Origin: Streptomyces sp. ISL-12
Lineage (GTDB): Bacteria > Actinomycetota > Actinomycetes > Streptomycetales > Streptomycetaceae
DNA: 64,000 nucleotides
NCBI RefSeq assembly: GCF_018614415.1
Contig: NZ_JAGGOO010000110.1
Span: forward strand, 62,001-126,000
Direction of reading: 5' to 3'
Part shown: piece by piece, positions 56,704-64,000 of the stretch
Position numbering within the stretch: position 1 is the first letter of the stretch
Layout of the letters: the number at the start of each line of letters is the position of its first letter
Position numbers and translations under genes: made by a program
Notes under the pieces: model-generated
What the model was told of the DNA's origin: nothing
What the model saw: only the letters and a program-made list of their open reading frames with translations
Database searches by the model: none

Positions 56704-57798
56704 ATGAGCACTCACGTGACCGCGGGCGAGGACCTGGATCTCGCGTATGTCGAGTTGTACGTGGCCGACCTGGAAGCCGAGCGCGACGTCTTCGTGGAGC
56801 TGTACGACTTCGAGGTCGTCGGCACGGCCGGCTCGTCCGCACAGGGCTTCCGGAGCGTGGCACTGACGCAGGGCGGCTCCATGCTCGTGCTCACCCAGGG
56901 GCTGGCCGACGAGCACCCCGCCTCCTTGTACGTCCTCTCCCACGGTGACGGCGTGGCCGACATCGCGATGCGCACCGCCGACGTACCCGGCGTCTTCGCG
57001 GCCGCGGTGGCGGCGGGCGCGACGCCGGTGGCGGAGCCGCGTGCCGGCGCGGACGGCCTGTTCACCGCGACGATCCGGATGCTCGGTGATGTCACCCACA
57101 CCCTGGTGCAGACGTCCCCCACCGGGCAGGGCGGTCCGCCGGCAGGGTTCACGCCCGCGGCACAGGGACAGGCACAGGCACGGACGCCTCGGCGCCCCGG
57201 GGACGCTCTGCGCCTCGACGTGGTGGACCACTTCGCGGTCTGCGTGCCGGCCGGGACCCTGGACCGGACGATCTCCCTGTACGAGTCCGCCCTCGGCTTC
57301 CGGCAGACCTTCGAGGAACGGATCACCGTCGGTGCCCAGGCGATGGAGTCCAAGGTGGTGCAGAGCGCCTCGTCCACCGTGACCTTCACGATCCTCGAAC
57401 CGGACCCGGAGCTGGAGGCCGGGCAGATCGACGAGTTCCTGAAGAACCACGGCGGCGCGGGCATCCAGCACGTGGCCTTCGCCACCGACGACATAGCCCG
57501 GACCGTCGCTTCGATGCAGCGCCGCGGCGTCGAGTTCCTCTCGACCCCGGGCGCGTACTACGACCTGCTGCCGGACCGGATCCTGCCCGGCACCCACGGC
57601 GTCGACGAGCTGCGGAAGCTGAACATCCTGGTCGACGAGGACCAGGGCGGGGAACTGTTCCAGATCTTCACCCGCTCGAGCCATCCCCGCCGCACCCTGT
57701 TCTACGAGGTGATCGAGCGGGCCGGCGCCCGGCTCTTCGGCTCCAACAACATCAAGGCCCTGTACGAGGCGGTCGAACACGGGCGCTCGGGGAACTAG
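56704..57798 (+). CDS. hmaS: 4-hydroxymandelate synthase (HmaS)
   Basis: A 364-aa Fe(II) dioxygenase of the HPPD/HmaS family with two VOC domains. The metal ligands are His in [12 protein letters not shown], His in [13 protein letters not shown] and Glu in [11 protein letters not shown]. The C-terminal [14 protein letters not shown] has Ile where HPPD has Phe (GNFKALFE), as in HmaS. It converts 4-hydroxyphenylpyruvate to 4-hydroxymandelate, step 1 of Hpg synthesis, while HPPD would make homogentisate. The two next genes complete the pathway, which settles the assignment. First gene of the rightward operon. Confidence 0.93.
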   Translation: MSTHVTAGEDLDLAYVELYVADLEAERDVFVELYDFEVVGTAGSSAQGFRSVALTQGGSMLVLTQGLADEHPASLYVLSHGDGVADIAMRTADVPGVFAAAVAAGATPVAEPRAGADGLFTATIRMLGDVTHTLVQTSPTGQGGPPAGFTPAAQGQAQARTPRRPGDALRLDVVDHFAVCVPAGTLDRTISLYESALGFRQTFEERITVGAQAMESKVVQSASSTVTFTILEPDPELEAGQIDEFLKNHGGAGIQHVAFATDDIARTVASMQRRGVEFLSTPGAYYDLLPDRILPGTHGVDELRKLNILVDEDQGGELFQIFTRSSHPRRTLFYEVIERAGARLFGSNNIKALYEAVEHGRSGN

Positions 57799-57803
57799 CG
57801 CCG

Positions 57804-58898
57804 ATGGCACCGACAACGGACGCGGGCAGCGTCGCGGACCTCGAACCCGCGGCCCGGGAGCGGCTGGCCGGGGACATCTGGGACTTCATCGCCGGCGGCA
57901 GCGGCGACGAGACCACCCTGGCCGCGAACCGCGCCGCGCTGGACCGCATCACACTCGTCCCGCGTGTGCTGCGCGACCTGTCGGAGCGTGATACGCGGTG
58001 CGAGCTGTTCGGGTTCCGCGCGTCGGTACCGGCCGCCGTCGCACCCCTCGCCTACCACCGGCTCGTCCACCCGGACGGTGAGGTGGCCACCGCCCGTGCC
58101 GCCAGGCGCGCCGGTGTCCCCCTGACCGTGTCCACCATGAGCAGCACGTCGCTGGAGCAGGTCACCGACGCCGGGGGAACGGTCTGGTTCCAGCTCTACC
58201 CGCTGCGGGACCGGCAGCGGACCCGCGCGCTCGTCCGCCGGGCGGAGGACGCCCGGTGCGCGGCGCTGATGGTCACGGTCGACGTGCCGTGGATGGCGCG
58301 GCGGCCCCGGGACATCCGCAACAGCTTCAGCCTCCCGCCCCATGTCAGGGCCCCGCTGCTGGGGGACGAGGACGGGGCGCCGGACGCCCGCAGCAGGGTT
58401 CCGCACGCCTCGGCGGTGGCCGAGCACACCCGGGCCGCCTTCGCCCCGTTCACCTGGGCAGACCTGGCCGAGCTGCGCCGGGCGACATCGCTCCCGTTGA
58501 TCGTGAAGGGTGTTCTCGCGCCCGACGACGCCGTACGGGCCGTCGAGGCCGGCGCGGACGGCGTCGTCGTCTCCAACCACGGTGGCCGCCAGCTCGACGG
58601 CGCGATCCCCACCGCCGACGCGCTGGGCGCGGTGTGCGAGGCCGTCGGCGGGCGCGGGACGGTCCTGTTCGACAGCGGAGTGCGTTCCGGGACCGACGTC
58701 CTGCGTGCCCTGGCCTGCGGCGCCGACGCCGTACTGGTCGGCCGCCCGGTGCTGTGGGGCCTGGCCGTCGGGGGCGAGGCCGGTGTGCACCGCGTACTGA
58801 CGTTGCTGCGGCGGGAGTTCACCGACGCCCTGGGCCTCGCGGGATGTCCCGACCCGGCCGCGGCCCGGGAACTGGCGATATGGAGGCGACCGGCGTGA
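57804..58898 (+). CDS. hmo: 4-hydroxymandelate oxidase (Hmo), FMN-dependent
   Basis: A 364-aa FMN alpha-hydroxy-acid oxidase. The FMN/active-site segments are LIVKGVLAPDDAVRAVEAG, VVVSNHGGRQLDGAIPTAD (catalytic His) and FDSGVRSGTDVLRALACGAD. It oxidises 4-hydroxymandelate to 4-hydroxyphenylglyoxylate, the second step of Hpg formation. It begins 5 bp after the hmaS stop and its own stop lies inside the start region of the aminotransferase gene, so the three are coupled. Lactate oxidase-like homologues differ in context. Confidence 0.92.
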   Translation: MAPTTDAGSVADLEPAARERLAGDIWDFIAGGSGDETTLAANRAALDRITLVPRVLRDLSERDTRCELFGFRASVPAAVAPLAYHRLVHPDGEVATARAARRAGVPLTVSTMSSTSLEQVTDAGGTVWFQLYPLRDRQRTRALVRRAEDARCAALMVTVDVPWMARRPRDIRNSFSLPPHVRAPLLGDEDGAPDARSRVPHASAVAEHTRAAFAPFTWADLAELRRATSLPLIVKGVLAPDDAVRAVEAGADGVVVSNHGGRQLDGAIPTADALGAVCEAVGGRGTVLFDSGVRSGTDVLRALACGADAVLVGRPVLWGLAVGGEAGVHRVLTLLRREFTDALGLAGCPDPAAARELAIWRRPA

Positions 58899-60220
58899 TG
58901 GCGACAGTCGCCGTGGCGGATCTGCACGCGTCCTTGGCCGACCCGGCCCTGGACTCGATGAACTTCCTGAACGAGATCGCGAACGACTACCCGGACGCCG
59001 TCTCGTTCGCCCCGGGCCGGCCCTACGAGGGGTTCTTCGACACCGCGCTCATCCACGACTACCTGCACCGTTTCGAGCAACACCTGCTCGTGGAGCGGGG
59101 GTTCGCCCCCGAGCAGGTGTGCCGGGTCCTGTTCCAGTACGGACGTACCAAGGGCGTCATCGACGACCTGGTCACCAGGCACCTGGAGATCGACGAGGGG
59201 ATCCACGCCGAGCCGGAGTCCGTCGTCGTCACCGTGGGGTGCCAGGAGGCGATGTTCCTCGTCCTGCGGGCGCTGCGGGCCGACGACCGGGACGTCCTGC
59301 TCACGGTGACCCCGGCCTACGTGGGCATCGTCGGCGCCGCGCGACTGGCCGACATGCCGGTGGTCGGCGTGGACGGCGGGCCGGCCGGGATCGACCTGCC
59401 CGCGCTGGCCGGGACGGTACGGCGGCTGAGGGCCGAGGGCCGCCGTCCGCGCGCCTGCTACGTCGTGGCCGACCACTCCAACCCCTCCGGTGTCAGCCTC
59501 TCCCCCGCCGACCGCCGGGCGCTGCTCGCCCTGGCCGCCGCCGAGGACTTCCTGATCCTGGAAGACAATCCGTACGGGCTCTTCTCGGCCGACGACGAGC
59601 GGCCGCCGACGCTCAAGGCGATCGACTCGGGGCGGCGCGTCGTCTATCTCGGTTCCTTCGCCAAGACGGGCATGCCCGGGGCCCGCGTGGGCTACGTGGT
59701 CGCCGATCAGCCGGTGGCCGGTGGCGGCCTGCTCGCCGACCAGCTCGCCAAGCTCAAGAGCATGCTGACCGTCAACACCTCTCCGATCGCCCAGGCGGTG
59801 ATCGCGGGCAAGCTCCTGGCCCACGGCTGCAGTCTGGTGAAGGCCAACCAGCCGGAGATCGCCGTCTACCGGCGCAACCTGACGCGTCTTCTGGAAGGCC
59901 TGGCCCGCCGGTTCCCGGCCGACGGCCCCTCGGGCATCGGCTGGAACCGCCCGCGCGGCGGCTTCTTCCTCGTGCTGTCGGTGCCGTTCGAGGCGGACGA
60001 CTCCCTGCTGGAGCGGTCCGCCCGTGAGTTCGGCGTCCTGTGGACGCCCATGCGGCACTTCACCACGGGTGCGGCCGCCCGGTGTGCGATCCGCCTGTCG
60101 TTCAGCGTCCTCACCCCCGAACAGATCGACGAGGGACTGGACCGCTTCGCCGCCCTGGCGGCCTCGACCACCCGAAGAGGTGACCTACGACCTCGCGACA
60201 CGGACACTCCCCTTCGGTGA
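58898..60220 (+). CDS. hpgT: 4-hydroxyphenylglycine aminotransferase (HpgT)
   Basis: A 440-aa fold-type I PLP aminotransferase. The PLP Lys is in YLGSFAKTGMPGARVGYVVA, the Asn/Tyr region in ILEDNPYGLFSADDE and the substrate Arg in CAIRLSFSVLTPEQIDEGLD. It transfers an amino group (usually from Tyr) to 4-hydroxyphenylglyoxylate, giving L-Hpg. The start is ATG 58898 or GTG 58895, which has GGAGG at a spacing of 8; the hmo stop overlaps this. Together with HmaS and Hmo it supplies the Hpg loaded by module 2 of the large NRPS. Prephenate dehydrogenase is not encoded in the window, so hydroxyphenylpyruvate comes from primary metabolism. Confidence 0.92.
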   Translation: MATVAVADLHASLADPALDSMNFLNEIANDYPDAVSFAPGRPYEGFFDTALIHDYLHRFEQHLLVERGFAPEQVCRVLFQYGRTKGVIDDLVTRHLEIDEGIHAEPESVVVTVGCQEAMFLVLRALRADDRDVLLTVTPAYVGIVGAARLADMPVVGVDGGPAGIDLPALAGTVRRLRAEGRRPRACYVVADHSNPSGVSLSPADRRALLALAAAEDFLILEDNPYGLFSADDERPPTLKAIDSGRRVVYLGSFAKTGMPGARVGYVVADQPVAGGGLLADQLAKLKSMLTVNTSPIAQAVIAGKLLAHGCSLVKANQPEIAVYRRNLTRLLEGLARRFPADGPSGIGWNRPRGGFFLVLSVPFEADDSLLERSAREFGVLWTPMRHFTTGAAARCAIRLSFSVLTPEQIDEGLDRFAALAASTTRRGDLRPRDTDTPLR

Positions 60221-60279
60221 GCCGGACAATGGCTCGACATGCGACGCGTGTCGCAGGCGAAGAGGGAGGAATCAAGCAG

Positions 60280-61167
60280 GTGTTGACTTTGAAGGCAGTG
60301 AGCAAACGCTACCGGCGCGGCCGTCCGGTGCTCGTCGACGTCGACTTCCGGACGTCGCCGGGTGCCGTCCAGGCCGTCACCGGCGGCAACGGCTCGGGCA
60401 AGTCGACGCTGCTGCGGATCCTGGCGGGCGTCTCACGGCCGACCTCCGGCACCCGCTCCGGTGATCCGGGGGTCATCGGCTACGTACCGGACCGCTTTCC
60501 GGCGGGCACCCGGCTGTCGGCCCGTTCCTACCTCGCGCACATGGGACGCGTCAAAGGGCTGCCGAGCAGGCGTGCCGTGGCCCGGGGTACCGAACTGCTC
60601 TCCCGCTTCGATCTGGTGGGCGGATTCGAGACGCCGATCCGTGACCTGTCCAAGGGCAACGCGCAGAAGGTCGCCGTGGCGCAGGCCCTGCTGGTGCCGC
60701 CGCGGTTGCTGATCCTCGACGAGCCGTGGTCGGGCCTGGACGCCTCGACGCACGGCGTGCTGGCATCGGTCATCACGGAGGTCGCCTCCGGCGGCGGGAC
60801 CGTGGTCTTCACCGACCACCGGGAGGCCGTGACCCGGTCCGTGGCGACCGAGGTCTACCGCATCGAGGCGGGGCGGCTCGGCGAGGCGTCGGCCGTGGCG
60901 CCGGACACGGCGGATCCTCGGGCCTCGGTGTCGGAGGTCGTACTGCGCGCGCCGGGCCCCTGGCCCGCCGCGCTCGTCGACGCCCTGACGAGGGCGGAGG
61001 GCGTGCGGTCGGTGACCCCCGAAGGGGAGCACGGTGTCCGGGTCCGGGTGCCGCGCGGCCACTGCGACACGCTGCTGCTCACGGCGCTCCACGCCGGCTG
61101 GTCCGTCGACGCGCTCCGGCACGACGTCGTCGTCCCCGCCCCGGCGGACGGGCGGGTGACCCGATGA
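60280..61167 (+). CDS. ABC transporter ATP-binding protein
   Basis: A 295-aa ATPase when started at GTG 60280 (VLTLKAVSKRY), which has GGGAGGA 9 bp upstream; GTG 60217, overlapping the hpgT stop, and ATG 60229 are longer alternatives. Walker A is GGNGSGKSTLL, the signature LSKGNAQKVA, Walker B LLILDEPWSGLD and the switch His in VVFTDHREA. A 70-aa C-terminal region follows. It pairs with the six-helix permease encoded immediately downstream (4-bp overlap). The pair may export the peptide or give self-protection. No regulatory site is visible. Confidence 0.92.
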   Translation: MLTLKAVSKRYRRGRPVLVDVDFRTSPGAVQAVTGGNGSGKSTLLRILAGVSRPTSGTRSGDPGVIGYVPDRFPAGTRLSARSYLAHMGRVKGLPSRRAVARGTELLSRFDLVGGFETPIRDLSKGNAQKVAVAQALLVPPRLLILDEPWSGLDASTHGVLASVITEVASGGGTVVFTDHREAVTRSVATEVYRIEAGRLGEASAVAPDTADPRASVSEVVLRAPGPWPAALVDALTRAEGVRSVTPEGEHGVRVRVPRGHCDTLLLTALHAGWSVDALRHDVVVPAPADGRVTR

Positions 61168-61820
61168 CCGCCCTGTACCGCTACAACATGGCCACCGTGC
61201 TGCACTCCCAGCGTTATGTGCCGCCCCTGGTGTTCTTCCTCGGCCTGCTCGCCATTCTCACCAGCAGCGACAACGGCCCGCTGCTGGAGGTGTACCAGGC
61301 CGCCGCCGGGTCCGTGCTGGCCTGCGCGACCTGGATCGCCGCCGCGGTGGTCAACGTGGAGGAGCCCGTCGGACGGGCCATGGTCGTGGTGAACGCGCGC
61401 CGTTCGCGCGACGTGCTCGTCGCCGCCGTCGCCGCCTCGGCCACCTTCTGCGTCGGCATGACCTTGATCGGCCTGGTCTATCCGGTCGTCTCCGGCTCGC
61501 ACACCGTCACCTGGCAGGCGGTGGCGCTCGGCGCCGCCGCACAGCTGATCTGTGCCTGCGTCGGCATCGGGCTGGGACTGCTGTGCTCACGGCTGGTGAT
61601 CGGCCGGCCGGGCTTCTCGGTGGTGGCCGGGCTCGCGCTGGTGCTCGCGGTGATCCTCGCCAAACCGGTGCCGCCGGTCTATCCGATGCTGCGCTCCATG
61701 TCCGGCGACCGCAGCCCGGCCGACCTGGTGCTGCCGTTCGCCGGCTACGGCCTGGCCGGCCTTGCCGTACTGGCCGCGGCCACGGCAGTGACGCAGTACA
61801 TCGCCACCCGAGGGGACTGA
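61164..61820 (+). CDS. ABC transporter membrane permease
   Basis: A 218-aa protein from ATG 61164, overlapping the ATPase stop (ATGA). Six hydrophobic segments at roughly residues 17-35, 43-65, 83-110, 115-140, 148-166 and 190-213. It is short, as in two-component antibiotic exporter and self-resistance permeases (ABC-2-like). Without a known substrate it is best called the permease partner of the ATPase at 60280. It is coupled to both neighbours, with 6 bp before the cysteate synthase-like gene. Confidence 0.85.
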   Translation: MTALYRYNMATVLHSQRYVPPLVFFLGLLAILTSSDNGPLLEVYQAAAGSVLACATWIAAAVVNVEEPVGRAMVVVNARRSRDVLVAAVAASATFCVGMTLIGLVYPVVSGSHTVTWQAVALGAAAQLICACVGIGLGLLCSRLVIGRPGFSVVAGLALVLAVILAKPVPPVYPMLRSMSGDRSPADLVLPFAGYGLAGLAVLAAATAVTQYIATRGD

Positions 61821-61826
61821 GGGGAC

Positions 61827-63086
61827 ATGAGGGCGTATCGCCTGGTGTGTTGCGCGTGCGGCACCGAGTACGACGACGACGGGCTGCGGCTCGCGTGCGA
61901 TGCGCCCCATGAGCCCTCGCTGCTGCGCACCGTGTACCAGGCGTCGGGTCTGCACGCGAGGCATCCGGCTCCGGCCGGCAGCGTCTTCCGCTTCGCCTGG
62001 CTGCCGGTGGTCCGCGCGATACCCGGCTCGCCGGGGCCGGTCGCCTGCCGGGCCGAGGAACTCGGCCGTGCTCTCGGGCTGTCGGACCTGTGGATCTCCT
62101 TCAGCGGCCACTGGCCCGAGCGCGGCGCGCTGCTGCCGACCGGCACGTTCAAGGACCTGGAGGCCGGCGTGGTCCTGGGCCGCCTCCCGGACGATCCGCC
62201 GGTGCTGGTGCTCGCCTCCGCGGGCAACACCGCCGCCGCCTTCGCCGCCGCGTGCGTCCGGGAGGGGGCGAGGTGCCTGATCGTCGTTCCCTCGTACGCC
62301 GTGGGGGCGGTGTCCGCCGCGGCCGGACGGGCCGACGGCGTGGGGCTGATCGTGGTCGAGGGCGGAACGTACGACGACGCGATCGCCCTGGCCGAGGCGG
62401 TGGGTGCCCTGGACGGTTTCCGGCCGGAGGGCGGGATACGCAACGTCGGGCGGCGTGACGGCCTGGCGACCTGCCTGTTGTCGGTCTTCGAGGCGTCGGG
62501 ACGGCTGCCCCGCCACTACGTCCAGGCGGTGGGCAGCGGCGCGGGAGCGGTGGCCGCGCACGAGGCGGCCGGACGCCTGCGGAAGCACGGCTGCCCCGAC
62601 CCGCTGCCCCGCCTCCTCCTGTGCCAGAACGCCCCTTACGCACCTCTGCGCGACGCCTGGCACGGCCGGCGGACCCTGGCACCCGCCGGACCCGTCGTCG
62701 CCCCGGAGCTGACGAACGGCCGGCCTCCTTTCGCCGTGCGCGGCGGCGTACGGGAGGCGCTGGTCGAGAGTGGCGGAACGGTGGTCGTCGCGGGGGGCGA
62801 CGAGGCCCGGCGCGCCATGGCCCTGTTCGAGCGGACCGAGGGCGTCGACATCGAGCCCGCGGCCGGGGTGGCGCTGGCGGGTCTGGCCAAGGCCGTCCGC
62901 GCCGGGCGCATCGGCACGGACGACATGGTGCTGCTCAACATCACCGGTGGCGGCCGGCGCCGCCTGTGCGCCGGGTCCGGGACCGTGCCGGTGCGGCCGG
63001 ACGTCTCGGTCGACGTCGTCGAGACCCGCGACCCCGCCCTGCTCGAGATCGCGGCGAAGAGCGTCGCCGACGCGTTCCTGGCGTGA
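61827..63086 (+). CDS. Cysteate synthase-like PLP enzyme (threonine synthase family)
   Basis: A 419-aa fold-type II PLP enzyme. The N-terminal CCACGTEYDDDG zinc-like Cys pair, the segment DLWISFSGHWPERGALLP, the PLP-Lys motif GTFKDLEAG, VLASAGNTAAAFAA, GGIRNVGRRDGLAT and QAVGSGAGAVAAHEAA follow the order seen in methanogen cysteate synthase (TIGR03844-type), a paralogue of threonine synthase. That enzyme makes L-cysteate from O-phosphoserine and sulfite. Threonine synthase is the main alternative, but the WPERGA and GGIRNV-type motifs favour the cysteate branch. A cysteate supply enzyme in an NRPS cluster suggests a sulfonated residue. It starts 6 bp after the permease stop. Confidence 0.75.
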   Translation: MRAYRLVCCACGTEYDDDGLRLACDAPHEPSLLRTVYQASGLHARHPAPAGSVFRFAWLPVVRAIPGSPGPVACRAEELGRALGLSDLWISFSGHWPERGALLPTGTFKDLEAGVVLGRLPDDPPVLVLASAGNTAAAFAAACVREGARCLIVVPSYAVGAVSAAAGRADGVGLIVVEGGTYDDAIALAEAVGALDGFRPEGGIRNVGRRDGLATCLLSVFEASGRLPRHYVQAVGSGAGAVAAHEAAGRLRKHGCPDPLPRLLLCQNAPYAPLRDAWHGRRTLAPAGPVVAPELTNGRPPFAVRGGVREALVESGGTVVVAGGDEARRAMALFERTEGVDIEPAAGVALAGLAKAVRAGRIGTDDMVLLNITGGGRRRLCAGSGTVPVRPDVSVDVVETRDPALLEIAAKSVADAFLA

Positions 63087-63107
63087 CGCGACCCCTCTGG
63101 AGGAACT

Positions 63108-64000
63108 GTGAGAATCGCTGTTGCCGGAGCCTCCGGCGCGCTCGGTTCGGCCGTCGTCGGGGACCTGAGGACGGCCGGCCACGACGTGTCCCGGCTGGTA
63201 CGGGGCCAGGCCCACGCCGCGGACGAGATCGGCTGGGACCCTTCCTACGGCCGCATCGCCCCCGGGACCCTCTACGGCTTCGACGCGGTCGTGAATCTCT
63301 ACAGCACCGGGCTGGCCGGCAAACGCTGGAACGCGGCGCGGAAGCGGAAGATCCACGACAGCCGTGTGGTGGCCGCTCGCACCCTGGCCTCGGCCGTCGC
63401 CGAATCGGGTGTGCCGGTGTTCCTGAGCGGATCGGAGACCGCCTACTACGGGGACACCGGAACCGTCGAGGTCGACGAGAGCGCCGGGAGCGGAACGGGT
63501 TTCCACGCGGAGCTGTGCCGCGACTGGGAGGCCGCCGCGAGCAAGGCCGAGGGCTCCGGCACCCGCGTCGTGCTGCTGCGTCTGGGTACGGTGCTCGCGG
63601 CGGACAGCGGCATCATCAAGGTCATGACACCGGCGTTCCGGGCGTTCCTCGGCTTCCGTTTCGGGCGGGGCGACCACTGTCTGTCGTGGGTGGCCGAGGA
63701 CGACGCGGTCGCCGCGGTGCGGTTCGTCCTGGAGAACGAGTCGGTCGCGGGGCCGGTCAACGTCACGGCGCCCGGGGCCGCCGTTCAGCGCGAGTTCGCC
63801 GCCGCGCTGGGCCGGGCCCTCCGCCGCCCGGTGCCCTGGAGCCTGCCGCGCCCGGTGCTGAGGTCCGCGCTCGGTGAGTACGCGGACGGCTTCTTCACCG
63901 GCCGGCGCGCGGTTCCGTCGGTCCTCACCGCCGCGGGGTTCGGCTTCCGCCACCCGGACCTCGATGGCGCGATCGCGGCGCTGTTCAGGGCAGGGACCTG
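63108..64000 (+). CDS. TIGR01777-family epimerase/NAD-dependent protein, 3' truncated by the window
   Basis: The GTG start at 63108 has GGAGGAACT upstream, 21 bp after the cysteate synthase-like stop. About 297 residues are visible and the frame runs off the right edge. The SDR-type fold begins VAGASGALGSAVVGDL; RKRKIHDSRVVAARTLA and FLSGSETAYYGDTG are characteristic of the TIGR01777 (SulA/YfcH-like) proteins, and a DUF1731-like C-terminal part (YADGFFTGRRAVPSVL) is present. The function of this family is not known. Spacing suggests it is part of the rightward biosynthetic operon. Confidence 0.8.
   Translation, partial: MRIAVAGASGALGSAVVGDLRTAGHDVSRLVRGQAHAADEIGWDPSYGRIAPGTLYGFDAVVNLYSTGLAGKRWNAARKRKIHDSRVVAARTLASAVAESGVPVFLSGSETAYYGDTGTVEVDESAGSGTGFHAELCRDWEAAASKAEGSGTRVVLLRLGTVLAADSGIIKVMTPAFRAFLGFRFGRGDHCLSWVAEDDAVAAVRFVLENESVAGPVNVTAPGAAVQREFAAALGRALRRPVPWSLPRPVLRSALGEYADGFFTGRRAVPSVLTAAGFGFRHPDLDGAIAALFRAGT

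Noticed and set aside
56704-57798. 4-hydroxyphenylpyruvate dioxygenase (homogentisate route)
   Set aside because: The C-terminal [11 protein letters not shown] form and the next two genes (Hmo, HpgT) fit hydroxymandelate synthase better.
61827-63086. Primary threonine synthase
   Set aside because: The segments ISFSGHWPERGA and GGIRNVGRRDG point to the cysteate synthase branch, and the gene is coupled to cluster genes; kept as an alternative only.

Overview
The window is high-GC actinobacterial DNA, most likely a Streptomyces chromosome. Supporting features are GC-rich third positions, GTG starts, 4-bp stop/start overlaps, LAL-type LuxR, MarR, TetR and LysR regulators, an actinobacterial-style Mrp operon with fused A/B subunits, and a large NRPS cluster. 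No stretch longer than 300 bases lacks a gene. There is no rRNA, insertion sequence or CRISPR array; one tRNA-Pro (GGG) lies at 4976-5049.

Region 1 (1-35.4 kb) is ordinary Streptomyces chromosome with several self-contained regulatory units. A truncated LuxR regulator opens the window. A minus-strand MarR-controlled group follows: an extradiol-type dioxygenase plus two damaged genes, a quinone oxidoreductase with an internal deletion and a frameshifted PPOX protein. The MarR intergenic region holds four near-identical palindromes. Next come tRNA-Pro, a DUF309 protein, CobF, a DHA2 drug exporter with an extra C-terminal domain, a TauE-type permease, an acyl-CoA ligase, an alpha/beta hydrolase, a Dps/DUF3140/HhH group, a NUDIX-like protein, a Bcr-type MFS/MarR pair, the Mrp Na+/H+ antiporter operon and a GH42 beta-galactosidase. 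A LysR regulator faces a seven-gene operon (26.07-32.91 kb) that looks like an aromatic meta-cleavage pathway. Last come an MFS transporter, a sugar O-acetyltransferase and a TetR gene; the first two share an identical 17-bp operator.

Region 2 (35.5-64.0 kb, continuing past the right edge) is a peptide natural-product cluster bounded on the left by two strong hairpins. Leftward from a divergent promoter at about 56.6 kb run panD, a P450, a glycosyltransferase, a one-module NRPS, a four-module NRPS (C-A-T, C-A-MT-T, C-A-T, C-A-T-TE) and an MbtH protein. Rightward run hydroxymandelate synthase, hydroxymandelate oxidase and a 4-hydroxyphenylglycine (Hpg) aminotransferase, then a two-gene ABC transporter, a cysteate-synthase-like enzyme and a TIGR01777-type protein.

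The binding pocket of module 2 reads D-I-Y-H-L-G-L-L-C-K, an Hpg code. Its A domain carries an embedded methyltransferase, and the last module reads as Tyr. An X-(N-Me-Hpg)-X-Tyr line with a P450 is the logic of the arylomycin family of type I signal peptidase inhibitors (a biaryl Hpg-Tyr macrocycle). The entry side differs: one EntF-like C-A-T module without epimerisation, plus unusual precursor genes (cysteate synthase-like, PanD). This suggests a glycosylated and possibly sulfonated relative of the arylomycins whose exact product I cannot assign from sequence alone.
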